A DNA stretch of 64,000 nucleotides, from assembly GCA_964611435.1 (NCBI GenBank), contig CAZSXT010000019.1, positions 1 through 64,000 on the forward strand. Reading direction: 5' to 3'. Positions 24,897-33,356 of this stretch are shown here, piece after piece (the stretch's first letter is position 1; each line of letters starts with the position of its first letter). Below the pieces are notes generated by a model that saw nothing but the letters and a program-made list of their open reading frames with translations, ran no database searches and was not told the DNA's origin. The translations under genes and the position numbers were made by a program. This stretch comes from JAYPHU01 sp964611435 (GTDB taxonomy: Bacteria; Pseudomonadota; Alphaproteobacteria; Rhodospirillales; UBA2165).

Positions 24897-26090
24897 ATGA
24901 GCGGCGACAACACCCTTCTGTCCGGCCTCCGGGTCATCGAGATGAGCCATGTTATGGCGGCGCCCACTTGCGGGCTGATGTTGTCGGACATGGGCGCGGA
25001 TGTGATCAAGGTGGAACGTATTCCCGGCGGCGATGATGTCCGCAAGCTCGCCCCGTTTGTCGATGATATTTCAACGCCGTTCACCATGATGAACCGCAAC
25101 AAGCGGGGCATCGGGCTCAACATGAAAACCGATGAGGGCAAGGCGGCGCTGAAGAAACTCATCCTGGGCGCGGACGTATTCATCGAGAATTACCGTCTGG
25201 GCGCCATGGATCATTACGGCGTGGCGTATGATCAGGTGAGGGCCGAGAATCCGAAGCTGATCTATTGCTCCATTTCCGGGTACGGCCGCACTGGTCCTTA
25301 TGCGGAAAAAGGCGGCTTTGATCTGGTGGCTCAAGGAATGAGCGGGCTCATGAGCATCACCGGTGAAGGCGCCGGCCGCCCGCCGGTCAAGGTAGGCGCG
25401 CCGGTCACCGATATTACCGCCGGTTGCCTGGCGGCCATGGGCATTCTGGCGGCGCTGGTGAAGCGAAAGGAAACCGGCGAGGGCCAGTATGTGGATACGT
25501 CTCTGTTCGAAGCCGGAATCATGCACACCTATTGGCAATCGGCGATCTATTTCGGCTCAGGCGAGGTGCCTCAGGCGATGGGCTCGGCGCACCCGCTGAT
25601 GGCGCCCTATCAGGCGTTTCAAACCAAAGACGGCTGGATCAATATCGGCTCAGCGAATCAGGGGCTGTGGGGCAAATTGACGGAGCTGTTGGGCGCGCCG
25701 GAACTGGCGGACGACCCCCGCTTTGTCGAGCCCAAAGACCGGATGGAAAACCTGGGTGAGTTGGTGGAGGCGCTGACGGGCTATTTCATCACGGACACGA
25801 CGGAAAGCTGGATGGAACGATTGGAAGACGTGGGCATCCCCGCCGGGCCGGTTCTGGACATCGCACAGATGACCAGCGATCCGCAGGCACTGGCCCGGAA
25901 CATGGTGCAGGAGGCCGCGCCAACCAAGGTTCTCGGCCATCCGGTCAAGTATTCGGCCACGCCCACATCGATCCAGCGGACAGCCCCGGTGCTTGGTGAA
26001 CATACGGAAGAAGTTCTGGCGGAAGCGGGCTATAGTGAAGCGGAGATTGCGGCAATGATTGCCGCCGGCGCGGCGGGCCGGGGGGAATGA
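24897..26090 (+). CDS. CaiB/BaiF-type family III CoA-transferase
   Basis: A 397-residue class III CoA-transferase, which moves CoA between carboxylic acids. Motifs: LLSGLRVIEMSHVMAAPTCG, SDMGADVIKVE, NRNKRGIGLNMKTDEGK, YCSISGYGRTGPYAEKGGFDL and GQYVDTSLFEA, the region holding the catalytic aspartate. ATG follows the hydratase stop by 2 bases. Substrate unknown; with the crotonase partner it may activate a branched or aromatic acid for degradation. Confidence 0.9.
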   Translation: MSGDNTLLSGLRVIEMSHVMAAPTCGLMLSDMGADVIKVERIPGGDDVRKLAPFVDDISTPFTMMNRNKRGIGLNMKTDEGKAALKKLILGADVFIENYRLGAMDHYGVAYDQVRAENPKLIYCSISGYGRTGPYAEKGGFDLVAQGMSGLMSITGEGAGRPPVKVGAPVTDITAGCLAAMGILAALVKRKETGEGQYVDTSLFEAGIMHTYWQSAIYFGSGEVPQAMGSAHPLMAPYQAFQTKDGWINIGSANQGLWGKLTELLGAPELADDPRFVEPKDRMENLGELVEALTGYFITDTTESWMERLEDVGIPAGPVLDIAQMTSDPQALARNMVQEAAPTKVLGHPVKYSATPTSIQRTAPVLGEHTEEVLAEAGYSEAEIAAMIAAGAAGRGE

Positions 26091-26101
26091 GGAGACGTTT
26101 G

Positions 26102-26659
26102 ATGGAAATCGTGAAATTTGTGCTGGCGGGTGTTTTTTTCTTAGTCTCCGCCTCACATGCCGGCGCACAGGATGCTCGCATCGCACCGTTCCTGGGGACC
26201 TATGTGGGGGAGGTCGTTTTCGCCACGGATCAGGGACTTGAAAAGCGGGAACTGGACGTTCGCATCCAGGCCGAAGGGGATGGCTTTTCGGTTCAGTGGT
26301 CCACTGTTCGGCAAAAGATCGGTGGTAAGGTCAAGAAGTCGACACACTTTGTGGCCTTCGGCAATCCGGACCGAAACGGGGTTTTCCTGCCTAAGGGCAG
26401 TATCGAACGGTTCGGTGAGAAGATCGCCATTGATCCGTTGCAGGGCCGGCCGCAACTCTGGGCTACGGTGCGGGGCAAGACCCTTGTCATCAATGCAACG
26501 GTACAGACTGATAGGGGCGGACTGGAGAAACAGATTTATGAGCGGAAGCTGGTGCCCGGCGGGCTTGAGCTCAATTTTCTCCGCACCCGCGACGGCCAGC
26601 CGCTCAAGTCTCTTCATGTAAAGATGAAGACCAAGAATCAGAAGCAGAATTTGCAGTGA
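26102..26659 (+). CDS. Secreted protein of unknown function
   Basis: A 185-residue protein with a Sec signal peptide (MEIVKFVLAGVFFLVSASHA, cleavage about AGA-QD). The mature part is predicted as mostly beta strand with alternating polar/nonpolar patterns (YVGEVVFATDQGLEKRELDV, RPQLWATVRGKTLVINATVQ), resembling a small lipocalin- or barrel-like periplasmic domain, but no family was recognised. ATG at 26102 follows GAGGAGACGTTTG and is preferred over the ATG at 26087 that overlaps the CoA-transferase stop. Probably cotranscribed with that gene. Confidence 0.65.
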   Translation: MEIVKFVLAGVFFLVSASHAGAQDARIAPFLGTYVGEVVFATDQGLEKRELDVRIQAEGDGFSVQWSTVRQKIGGKVKKSTHFVAFGNPDRNGVFLPKGSIERFGEKIAIDPLQGRPQLWATVRGKTLVINATVQTDRGGLEKQIYERKLVPGGLELNFLRTRDGQPLKSLHVKMKTKNQKQNLQ

Positions 26660-26689
26660 CGTCTTAGGCAGATTAACTGCCTATGACGT

Positions 26690-27050
26690 CACCGCCCGAG
26701 TTGGCGTAGCCAATTCTCGGGGGTCTCTTCCAAATTCAAATATGGGTCCACGGGTCACGCCTTCGGCGGCCCGTGGATGACTAAATTTTGTACTACCATT
26801 TTCCTGGTCATGCGCGGACCGGCCGATAGGCCGTGATCCGCGTACCCATTTTAAGGCATCCCCCCATCAGGTCTTTCACGCCAGCTTTCTCCATCTCACC
26901 TTTCGCGTCATGCCCGAGTTGAGACCAGCTCTAGCTGGGATCAAGTCTCGGGTATCCATGACCAGCATTAGATGGACCCCCGAGAATTGGCTGCGCCAAC
27001 TCAGGGGCGACGCATTAAAAGAAGGAAACAGATCCCCGGCAGCCGCTTCG
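26690..27050. repeat. Large cluster of palindromic repeats (types A, B, C) upstream of the phaA 3' end
   Basis: This 463-bp convergent gap holds at least five palindromes: type A at 26692-26727 (CGCCCGAGTTGGCGTAG with CAATTCTCGGGGG), type B at 26744-26782, type C at 26809-26849, type A at 26908-26960, and type A at 26973-27013 (CCCCCGAGAATTGGC with GCCAACTCAGGGG). A further one, ATCCCCGGCAGCCGCTTCGC with GGGCCAGGGAT, lies at about 27032-27061. The B-C pair is repeated in the same order at 62848-62952. No coding signal is seen. Confidence 0.75.
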
Positions 27051-27064
27051 CGGGCCAGGGATAA

Positions 27065-27099
27065 TAAAAGGGCGCCGACCGTTGCCGGCCGACGCCCCG
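27065..27099 (-). terminator. Rho-independent terminator of phaA
   Basis: On the minus strand GGGCGTCGGCC pairs with GGTCGGCGCCC around GGCAAC, followed by TTTTATT. It lies 24 bases beyond the phaA stop. Confidence 0.85.
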
Positions 27100-27122
27100 A
27101 GCGTTTAACAGGGAGGTAGTTA

Positions 27123-28304
27123 TTAACGCTCTAAACACATGGCGATGCCCATGCCGCCGCCAATGCAGAGGGTGGCGAGGCCCTTGTTTGCATCGCGCCG
27201 CTTCATCTCGTGCAGCAAGGTCACCAGCACCCGCGCGCCGGAGGCGCCGATCGGATGGCCCAGCGCAATCGCGCCGCCGTTCACGTTAACCTTGTCTTCC
27301 GACCAGCCCATTTCCTTGGCGACCGCGCATGCCTGCGCAGCGAAGGCCTCGTTGGCCTCAATCAGGTCCAAGTCATCGCTGGTCCAGCCGGCCTTTGCCA
27401 AGGCGCTCTTGGACGCCGGGATCGGGCCTGCGCCCATGATCGACGGGTCGATACCTTCGGTGGCCCAGGACCTGATCTTGGCCAGCGGTTCAATGCCGCG
27501 TTTTTCCGCTTCCTCGGCGCTCATCAGGACCAGCGCCGCAGCGCCGTCGTTAATGCCGGACGCGTTGCCGGCCGTGACCGAGCCTTCCTTGTCGAAAGCT
27601 GGGCGCAGTTTGGCGAGGGCCTCGGCGGTGGTGCCGTGGCGGGGATGCTCGTCCGTGTCCACCACGATGTCTTCCTTGCGGGTCTTCACGGTGACCGGGA
27701 CGATTTCGTCCTTGAAGGTGCCGGCCTTCTGCGCGGCCTCGGCCCGTTCCTGAGACAGAAGGGCGAACGCGTCCTGCTGATCCCGGGAGATTTGCCACTG
27801 TTGGGCCACGTTCTCAGCGGTGATGCCCATATGGTAGCCGTTGAAGACGTCCCACAGACCGTCGTTGATCATGCTGTCGATCAGCTCCGCCGGGCCCATT
27901 TTGACACCGGCCCGCAGATGCGAGACGTGCGGCGATTTGGTCATGTTTTCCTGACCGCCGGCCACCACGATGGTGGAGTCGCCGGCCTTGATCGCCTGCG
28001 CGCCCAGCGCCACGGCCCGGAGACCGGACCCGCAAACTTGGTTGATGCCGTAGGCCGTGCGTTCCTTCGGAATGCCCGCGCCCATAGCGGCCTGGCGGGC
28101 CGGGTTCATGCCGACGCCGGCCGTCAGAACCTGGCCCAGGATCACCTCGGTCACATCTTCGGCGCTCACACCGGCCCGGTTCAACGCCTCGGCGATGGCA
28201 ATGCTGCCGAGTTCGTGGCCGGCGGTATTGGCAAACGCGCCGTTAAACGCCCCGATGGGCGTGCGCGCGCCGGCGGCAATTACGATTTCAGTATCCTGAC
28301 TCAT
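27123..28304 (-). CDS. phaA: Acetyl-CoA acetyltransferase (beta-ketothiolase)
   Basis: A 393-residue biosynthetic thiolase condensing two acetyl-CoA to acetoacetyl-CoA, the first step of poly-3-hydroxybutyrate synthesis. Catalytic residues: Cys91 in INQVCGSGLRAV, His350 in GGAIALGHPIGASG and Cys380 in LCIGGGMG. The substrate loop includes HMGITAENVA. Length and motifs match PhaA. Followed by a clear terminator; upstream on the same strand are phaJ and phaR. The PHA set is thus split into a minus block (phaR, phaJ, phaA) and a plus block (phaP, phaB, phaC). Confidence 0.96.
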   Translation of the reverse strand: MSQDTEIVIAAGARTPIGAFNGAFANTAGHELGSIAIAEALNRAGVSAEDVTEVILGQVLTAGVGMNPARQAAMGAGIPKERTAYGINQVCGSGLRAVALGAQAIKAGDSTIVVAGGQENMTKSPHVSHLRAGVKMGPAELIDSMINDGLWDVFNGYHMGITAENVAQQWQISRDQQDAFALLSQERAEAAQKAGTFKDEIVPVTVKTRKEDIVVDTDEHPRHGTTAEALAKLRPAFDKEGSVTAGNASGINDGAAALVLMSAEEAEKRGIEPLAKIRSWATEGIDPSIMGAGPIPASKSALAKAGWTSDDLDLIEANEAFAAQACAVAKEMGWSEDKVNVNGGAIALGHPIGASGARVLVTLLHEMKRRDANKGLATLCIGGGMGIAMCLER

Positions 28305-28349
28305 TCAAGTCGTCCTTTCGTCCTATCAGAGCCGGAATGAATTCTTTGT

Positions 28350-28772
28350 TCAGTCCGGCGATTTCATAATCGCTTCGCCCTTGAGGACCAGTTTGTCCCC
28401 GACGAAGCAGTTAGTTGTCATCACAATGGTGTTCTTTTCCGGATTAACGTCGGTCACCTCAACCAGCGTCTTAACCACATCGCCGATCATGACCGGTGCG
28501 CGGAACTGCAGATTTTGGTTCAAATAAATCCAGCCGGGTCCCGGAAAGATATAGCCCAGCGTGGCGGAAATATGGCTGGCGGTTAGAATGCCGTGGGCAA
28601 TCCGCTGGCCGAACATGGTGCCCTTGGCGAATTCCTCGTCCAAATGGATCGGGTTGAAGTCGCCGGACACTTCGGCAAAGGACCGGACGTCCTGATCGGT
28701 CACCTGCTTTTCGTATTCCGCCGTCATACCGACAGCGATGTCCTTGATAAATTTTTGGCTGGGCAGATCCAC
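28350..28772 (-). CDS. phaJ: MaoC-fold (R)-specific enoyl-CoA hydratase
   Basis: A 140-residue hot-dog-fold hydratase. The catalytic Asp/His pair and hydratase-2 motif are in FAEVSGDFNPIHLDEEFA, followed by FGQRIAHGILTASHIS. PhaJ converts trans-2-enoyl-CoA from beta-oxidation to (R)-3-hydroxyacyl-CoA for PHA synthase. Its position between phaA and phaR supports that role. ATG at 28772 with a modest ribosome site (GAGTACAAGTAACGTG). Confidence 0.9.
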   Translation of the reverse strand: MDLPSQKFIKDIAVGMTAEYEKQVTDQDVRSFAEVSGDFNPIHLDEEFAKGTMFGQRIAHGILTASHISATLGYIFPGPGWIYLNQNLQFRAPVMIGDVVKTLVEVTDVNPEKNTIVMTTNCFVGDKLVLKGEAIMKSPD

Positions 28773-28836
28773 GTTACTTGTACTCCTATGCGCTTGTTGT
28801 CGTTGGTTGGGTCATAAACAGGGTGCTCATGTGGGA

Positions 28837-29445
28837 TCAGTCTTTCTTCGACAGGGCATCGAGTTGCTTCTGCATCTCCGCCAACTGCTGACTGAGTTTG
28901 TCGAGATCGGCGCCGTCGGTCGCCGGCTTGGTCTCTCCTTCTTCTTCTTCGGAAGCTTTCGATCCGCCGCTCATCATGCCGAAGGATTCCTGAAACAGTT
29001 CCAGATTGCGGCGGCTAACCTCCGCCCAGCCGTTCAGGCCGGTCGTGCCGCTCATCATATCGGTCATTTGTTTCATGATTTCCTGTTGGTTCTTGCTGAA
29101 ACTCTCGATGGAATGTTCCATATATTGAGAGAATTGCGGCCCCACGCCGTCGCCATAGAACTTCAACAGCTGGCGGAGCATATTCAGGGGCAACATGCTG
29201 TGGCCTTTGTTTTCCTCCTCGGCGATAATCTGCGCCAAGATAGAGGCGGTCAGGTCCTTGCCGCTTTTGGCGTCGATGACGACAAAAATCTCTTCGTCGT
29301 TCACCATGCGATGCAGGGTTTCAAGCGTGACGAACTCCCCGGATGCCGTGTTGTACAGCCGCCGGTTCGCGTACTTCTTAATGACAATCGGATCAGGGCC
29401 GGTATCCCGCCCATCGCCGTTGCCGTTTGTACCTGTCTTTGCCAC
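28837..29445 (-). CDS. phaR: Polyhydroxyalkanoate synthesis repressor PhaR
   Basis: A 202-residue PhaR. The N-terminal DNA/accumulation regulator domain IVIKKYANRRLYNTASGEFV and LETLHRMVNDEEIFVVIDAKSGKD is diagnostic. The C-terminal part is Met-rich helix (EIMKQMTDMMSG) then a coiled coil (LDKLSQQLAEMQKQLDALSK). PhaR binds nascent PHA granules and phasin promoters; when granules appear it leaves DNA and phasin is made. It is transcribed divergently from phaP, and three repeated motifs lie in the gap between them. Confidence 0.95.
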   Translation of the reverse strand: MAKTGTNGNGDGRDTGPDPIVIKKYANRRLYNTASGEFVTLETLHRMVNDEEIFVVIDAKSGKDLTASILAQIIAEEENKGHSMLPLNMLRQLLKFYGDGVGPQFSQYMEHSIESFSKNQQEIMKQMTDMMSGTTGLNGWAEVSRRNLELFQESFGMMSGGSKASEEEEGETKPATDGADLDKLSQQLAEMQKQLDALSKKD

Positions 29446-29498
29446 GTTTCAAATCTCCATCTGCAACGCCGTTAAGATATTTATACTATAGCACATAA

Positions 29499-29622
29499 TT
29501 TTTGTAACGCAAAAAATTTTGCAATGCAAAAAATATTGTTGACACTGTCGGAAAATGGGTTATATTTTCTTCCGTGAAGCAAAAAAACTTTGAGATTCTT
29601 AACAATTTACGCATTGCAAAAG
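29499..29622 (+). promoter_or_regulatory. phaP promoter with candidate PhaR operators
   Basis: Two adjoining repeats TTTTTGTAACGCAAAAAA (29499-29516) and TTTTGCAATGCAAAAAA (29517-29533) precede a sigma-70 promoter: TTGACA at 29539-29544 and TATATT at 29561-29566, spacing 16. A third copy in reverse orientation, GCATTGCAAAA, is at 29611-29621 just before the phaP ribosome site. The shared core TTGYAAYGC fits a repressor that PhaR would supply for both phaP and its own gene; that link is inferred. Confidence 0.7.
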
Positions 29623-29632
29623 GGATTGACCC

Positions 29633-30166
29633 ATGACCACCAAAGCGAAAGCCAAGACTGCCGCGGCCACCGAAACTGCCGCTGAAACCTTCGAAACCAT
29701 TGCCAACGTCGGCAAAGAGACCGTTGAAACCGTCATTTCCATGAGCAGCGAAGCCGCTGCCGAGGGTTACAAGAACGCCTCCGCCTACGGCAAGGAAAGC
29801 ATGGACGCCATGAAAGACGGCTATGACAAGATGGCCGCCTCCGGTAAGGACGGCCTGGATGCCTACACCAAAGCTTATGGCGCCGCGTTCGCCGGTTTCG
29901 AGGCTTACTACAACCAAATGCTCGACTACACCAAGAAGGCCGCCGCCCAGAACGCCGACATCGTCGAGAAGTTCTACGCGGTGAAGACCCCGCAGGACCT
30001 GCTTGATGTGCAGTTCGAAGCGATGAACAACTCGGTCAACCGGGTGATTGCTCAGACCACCGAGATGAACAAAATCACCACCGACATGATGTCCAAGACC
30101 ATTGCGCCGATTAAAGCGCAGGTTGAGAGCTCCGTTGAAGCTTTCGTTAAGCCCTACACGGCTTAA
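29633..30166 (+). CDS. phaP: Phasin (PHA granule-coating protein)
   Basis: A 177-residue amphipathic helical protein of the phasin family: the central YNQMLDYTKKAAAQNADIVEKFYAVKTPQDLLDVQFEAMNN block and the Ala/Lys-rich N-terminal region are typical. Phasins coat polyhydroxybutyrate granules and can form a large part of cell protein in storage conditions. A strong promoter with candidate PhaR sites precedes it and a strong terminator follows. Codon use is biased to GCC, AAG and GAG as expected of a highly expressed gene. ATG follows AAAGGGATTGACCC. Confidence 0.93.
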   Translation: MTTKAKAKTAAATETAAETFETIANVGKETVETVISMSSEAAAEGYKNASAYGKESMDAMKDGYDKMAASGKDGLDAYTKAYGAAFAGFEAYYNQMLDYTKKAAAQNADIVEKFYAVKTPQDLLDVQFEAMNNSVNRVIAQTTEMNKITTDMMSKTIAPIKAQVESSVEAFVKPYTA

Positions 30167-30202
30167 GTTGGACCGAGGCCGATAGAGTTGGCCAGGTAAT
30201 TA

Positions 30203-30247
30203 AAGCGGGAGCTTTCCTGAGACTTCAGGTGCTCCCGCTTTTCTTTA
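30203..30247 (+). terminator. Rho-independent terminator of phaP
   Basis: AAGCGGGAGC (30203-30212) pairs with GCTCCCGCTT (30231-30240), with a nested CCTGA/TCAGG hairpin inside and TTCTTT after. It separates phaP from phaB, allowing phasin to be expressed far above the synthase. Confidence 0.88.
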
Positions 30248-30311
30248 TGTTCCGTATTGTTCGCCGCTATCATTGTGGCGGCACCGGATTATTCGGGAGG
30301 AGAATCTGATC

Positions 30312-31034
30312 ATGAGTCGTGTAGCTATTGTTACTGGCGGCACCCGCGGCATCGGCGCGGCCACCGCCATCGCACTGAAAGACAAGGGATACAAGGTTGC
30401 AGCCGTCTACGGTTCCAACGACGAACGGGCGAAAGCCTTTGCCGACGAAACCGGTATCAGCATCTATAAGTGGGACGTGTCGGATTACGAGGCCTGCATG
30501 AGCGGCGTCGCCCAGGTCGAGGCCGATCTCGGCCCGGTCGACGTGTTGGTGAACAACGCCGGCATCACCCGCGATGGCACCGTCCACAAAATGTCCCCGG
30601 AAAACTGGAAAGACGTGATCGACACCAACTTGGGCTCCTGCTTCAATATGAGCCGGGCGGTGATCGAAGGCATGCGGGATCGCAAGTTCGGCCGCATCGT
30701 CAACGTCGGTTCCATCAACGGTCAGGCCGGCCAGTATGGTCAGGTCAACTACGCCGCCGCCAAATCCGGCATTCACGGCTTCACCAAGGCTCTGGCCCAG
30801 GAAGGCGCCGGCGTCGGTGTTACCGTCAATGCGATTGCGCCGGGTTACATCGACACCGACATGGTTGCCGCCGTGCCTGAGCGGGTTTTGGAGAAGATCG
30901 TCGAGCGGATCCCCGTCGGCCGTCTTGGCAAGGCGAGCGAAATCGCCCGGTCGATCCTGTTCCTGACCGACGACGAGGCCGGCTTTATCACGGGCTCCAC
31001 CTTGTCCGTGAATGGCGGCCAGCACATGTACTAG
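30312..31034 (+). CDS. phaB: Acetoacetyl-CoA reductase
   Basis: A 240-residue NADPH-dependent SDR reducing acetoacetyl-CoA to (R)-3-hydroxybutyryl-CoA. Motifs: AIVTGGTRGIG, VLVNNAGITRDGT, the catalytic S-Y-K (NVGSINGQAGQYGQVNYAAAK) and the PhaB-type ending GFITGSTLSVNGGQHMY. ATG at 30312 follows CGGGAGGAGAATCTGATC; upstream in-frame codons lie in the leader. 22 bases separate it from phaC. Confidence 0.96.
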   Translation: MSRVAIVTGGTRGIGAATAIALKDKGYKVAAVYGSNDERAKAFADETGISIYKWDVSDYEACMSGVAQVEADLGPVDVLVNNAGITRDGTVHKMSPENWKDVIDTNLGSCFNMSRAVIEGMRDRKFGRIVNVGSINGQAGQYGQVNYAAAKSGIHGFTKALAQEGAGVGVTVNAIAPGYIDTDMVAAVPERVLEKIVERIPVGRLGKASEIARSILFLTDDEAGFITGSTLSVNGGQHMY

Positions 31035-31056
31035 TAAGACCAAACTTGAGGAAATT

Positions 31057-32871
31057 ATGATGTCCGACGCCCCGAAATCGTCACAGAACGAAGCCGCCCA
31101 GCAATGGATCGAGTCCGTGAATACCATGGTCTCGACCTGGCAGGAGGCGATGACCAACTGGTCCGATATGTGGAACAAAAATCTGCAATCCACCATAGAG
31201 ACGGCGTCGGACACCCTCAAGGAGAATAATGTCCAGAACCCGATGGAGGCCATGCAGGATATGGCCAACGCTAAGCTTGATCAGGAAAAGATCATGGCCG
31301 CCCAGATGGAGCTCTGGCAGGACTATCAAAAGCTGTGGATGCACACCACGTCCCGGCTGATGAACCAGGAAGAGGGCCCGTCGGAAAACGGCACCCGCGA
31401 TCCCCGGTTCCGCAGTGAATCTTGGACCGATAACCCGGTGTTCGAATTCATCAAGGAATCCTACTTCCTCAACAGCAAGTGGATGAAGAAATACCTGTCC
31501 AGCATGGAAGGGCTGGACGACGACACCGCCCGCAAGGTGGAGTTCTATGGCGAACAGATTGTCGATGCCTTGGCGCCGAGCAATTTCCCGCTCACCAATC
31601 CGGACGTGCTGAAGGAAATTCAGGAAACCAAGGGCGCCAATCTGGTGCAGGGTTTGAATAATCTGGCCGAAGACCTGAAAAACGGCTCCGGCGGGCTTCG
31701 CCCCCGCCATACACGACCGGATGATTTTGTGGTGGGCAAAGACCTAGCCACCACGCCGGGCAGCGTTGTTTACGAGACGCCGCTCATGCAGCTCATTCAA
31801 TATGAGCCGGCCACCAAGGATGTGTACAAGAAGCCGCTGCTGATCGTGCCGCCGTGGATCAACAAGTTCTATATTCTTGATCTCGGCGAAGAGAACTCTT
31901 TCATCAAATGGTCGGTGGAACAGGGCTATACGGTCTTTGTCGTGTCCTGGGTGAATCCGGATGGCGCCTACCGGGATAAGAGTTTCGACGATTATGCCAA
32001 GGAAGGTGTCTTTGCCGCGCTGGAAGGCGTGGAAAAAGCCACCGGCGAGAAGCAGGTAAACGCCATTGGCTACTGCATCGGCGGCACGTTAATGGCGGCG
32101 GTCCTGGCCTATATGGCGAAGAAACATGACGACCGGATTTCCAGCATCACCTATTTCGCCGCTCAGGTGGATTTCGAACAAGCCGGCGATCTGAAAATGT
32201 TCTCCGACGCCCAACAGGTCGAGACCCTGGAACGCCAGTTGCTCGGCAAAGGGTATCTCGATGCCGGCTACATGGCGTCCACGTTCAATATGCTGCGGGC
32301 CAACGACCTGATCTGGTTCTTCCACGTGAACAACTATCTGATGGGCAAGGAACCGCCGAAGTTTGATCTCTTGTTCTGGAATGCGGATGCGACCCGGTTC
32401 CCGGCGCAACTCCTGCTGGATTACTTGAAGAATATGTATGTAGAGAACCGGTTGTCCAAACCGGGCGGGTTTACCCTGTTGGACGAGAAAGTAGATTTGC
32501 GGGACGTCAAAATCCCGGTCTATCTGCAGGCGACGGTGGAAGATCATATCGCACCGGCGGAATCCGTCTTCAAGGCGACCAAGCTCTACAGCGGTCCGGT
32601 GCGGTTCGTGCTTGGTGGTTCCGGCCATATTGCCGGGGTGATCAACCCGCCACACAAGAACAAGTATCAATATTGGACCAATAGTTCGAAGAAGTCCTAC
32701 AACTCGGTCGAAGCTTGGCAGAAGGACGCCAAGGAAACGGCCGGCTCCTGGTGGCCCGATTGGGACAAGTGGCTGTCCAAATTGTCCGGCGACAAGGTCC
32801 CGGCGCGAAAGATCGCCAATGCCATAGAGCCGGCGCCGGGGTCTTATGTTAAGGTCCGGTCAGACGGATAA
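31057..32871 (+). CDS. phaC: Class I poly-3-hydroxyalkanoate synthase
   Basis: A 604-residue class I PHA synthase that polymerises (R)-3-hydroxyacyl-CoA. The lipase-like box GYCIGGTL carries catalytic Cys340; Asp496 (VEDHIAP) and His524 (GSGHIAGVI) complete the triad. The N-terminal domain holds SVNTMVSTWQEAMTNWSDMW and FNPLTNP-type segments of class I enzymes. No phaE or separate phaR-type subunit is present, in keeping with class I. Two adjacent ATG codons (31057, 31060) follow TTGAGGAAATT; either may start. The frame open from 31012 overlaps phaB and is not used. Confidence 0.97.
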   Translation: MMSDAPKSSQNEAAQQWIESVNTMVSTWQEAMTNWSDMWNKNLQSTIETASDTLKENNVQNPMEAMQDMANAKLDQEKIMAAQMELWQDYQKLWMHTTSRLMNQEEGPSENGTRDPRFRSESWTDNPVFEFIKESYFLNSKWMKKYLSSMEGLDDDTARKVEFYGEQIVDALAPSNFPLTNPDVLKEIQETKGANLVQGLNNLAEDLKNGSGGLRPRHTRPDDFVVGKDLATTPGSVVYETPLMQLIQYEPATKDVYKKPLLIVPPWINKFYILDLGEENSFIKWSVEQGYTVFVVSWVNPDGAYRDKSFDDYAKEGVFAALEGVEKATGEKQVNAIGYCIGGTLMAAVLAYMAKKHDDRISSITYFAAQVDFEQAGDLKMFSDAQQVETLERQLLGKGYLDAGYMASTFNMLRANDLIWFFHVNNYLMGKEPPKFDLLFWNADATRFPAQLLLDYLKNMYVENRLSKPGGFTLLDEKVDLRDVKIPVYLQATVEDHIAPAESVFKATKLYSGPVRFVLGGSGHIAGVINPPHKNKYQYWTNSSKKSYNSVEAWQKDAKETAGSWWPDWDKWLSKLSGDKVPARKIANAIEPAPGSYVKVRSDG

Positions 32872-32885
32872 CACGGAGGCTTACC

Positions 32886-33131
32886 ATGAAATTCAAGATC
32901 GATATCGAGTGCACGCCGCAGGAAGCGCGGGATTTTTTTGGGCTGCCGAACGTTGAAACCCTGAACAAGGCGATCATGGATCATGCGCAGGAACAAATGA
33001 CCTCGCAAATGAGCGCCATGGACCCGGAGACGTTCATGAACACGTGGATGCCAGCCGGCACCAAGATGATGGAGAACTTCCAACAGCAGTTCTTTAGCCA
33101 GTTCGGCGGCGAGGACAAAGGTAAGAAGTGA
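32886..33131 (+). CDS. DUF6489 family small protein of the PHA operon
   Basis: An 81-residue acidic, Met/Gln-rich, mostly helical protein (MKFKIDIECTPQEARDFFGL at the start, then FMNTWMPAGTKMMENFQQQF). It matches what I know as DUF6489, a family of alphaproteobacterial small proteins without known function. It starts 14 bases after phaC with GGAGGCTTACC upstream, so it is in the phaB-phaC operon. The helical Trp/Met/Phe-rich second half resembles amphipathic granule-binding segments of phasins and PHA synthase N-domains, which suggests a PHA granule accessory role; this is inference. Confidence 0.75.
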   Translation: MKFKIDIECTPQEARDFFGLPNVETLNKAIMDHAQEQMTSQMSAMDPETFMNTWMPAGTKMMENFQQQFFSQFGGEDKGKK

Positions 33132-33140
33132 CGCCGTCAT

Positions 33141-33345
33141 TTTGACGGCGTCATGCGCGGACTTGTTCCGCGTATCTCTCTCCCCACTCACTACTGTGGT
33201 CATCCACGGGCTTGTCCCGTGGATCCACCTCAAACTTCAAAATGGATACGCGGATTACGGCCTGCGGTCGGTCCGTCCATGACGGATTGGGAGAAGACCC
33301 CAAGAGATCCCCGAGAATTGCTTCGCAACTCGGGGATGATGAACC
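33141..33345. repeat. Palindromic repeats between DUF6489 and the sulfatase gene
   Basis: GTCATGCGCGGACTTGTTCC with GCGTATC (type C, 33150-33178), GTCATCCACGGGCTTGTCCC with GTGGATCCACC (type B, 33199-33228), GGATACGCGGATTACG to CATGACGG (type C, 33243-33284) and GATCCCCGAGAATTGC with GCAACTCGGGGATGA (type A, 33304-33340). A short inverted repeat GACGCCGTCATTTTGACGGC (33132-33151) at the DUF6489 end could serve as transcript end. Confidence 0.65.
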
Positions 33346-33356
33346 CTACGGGTTCA

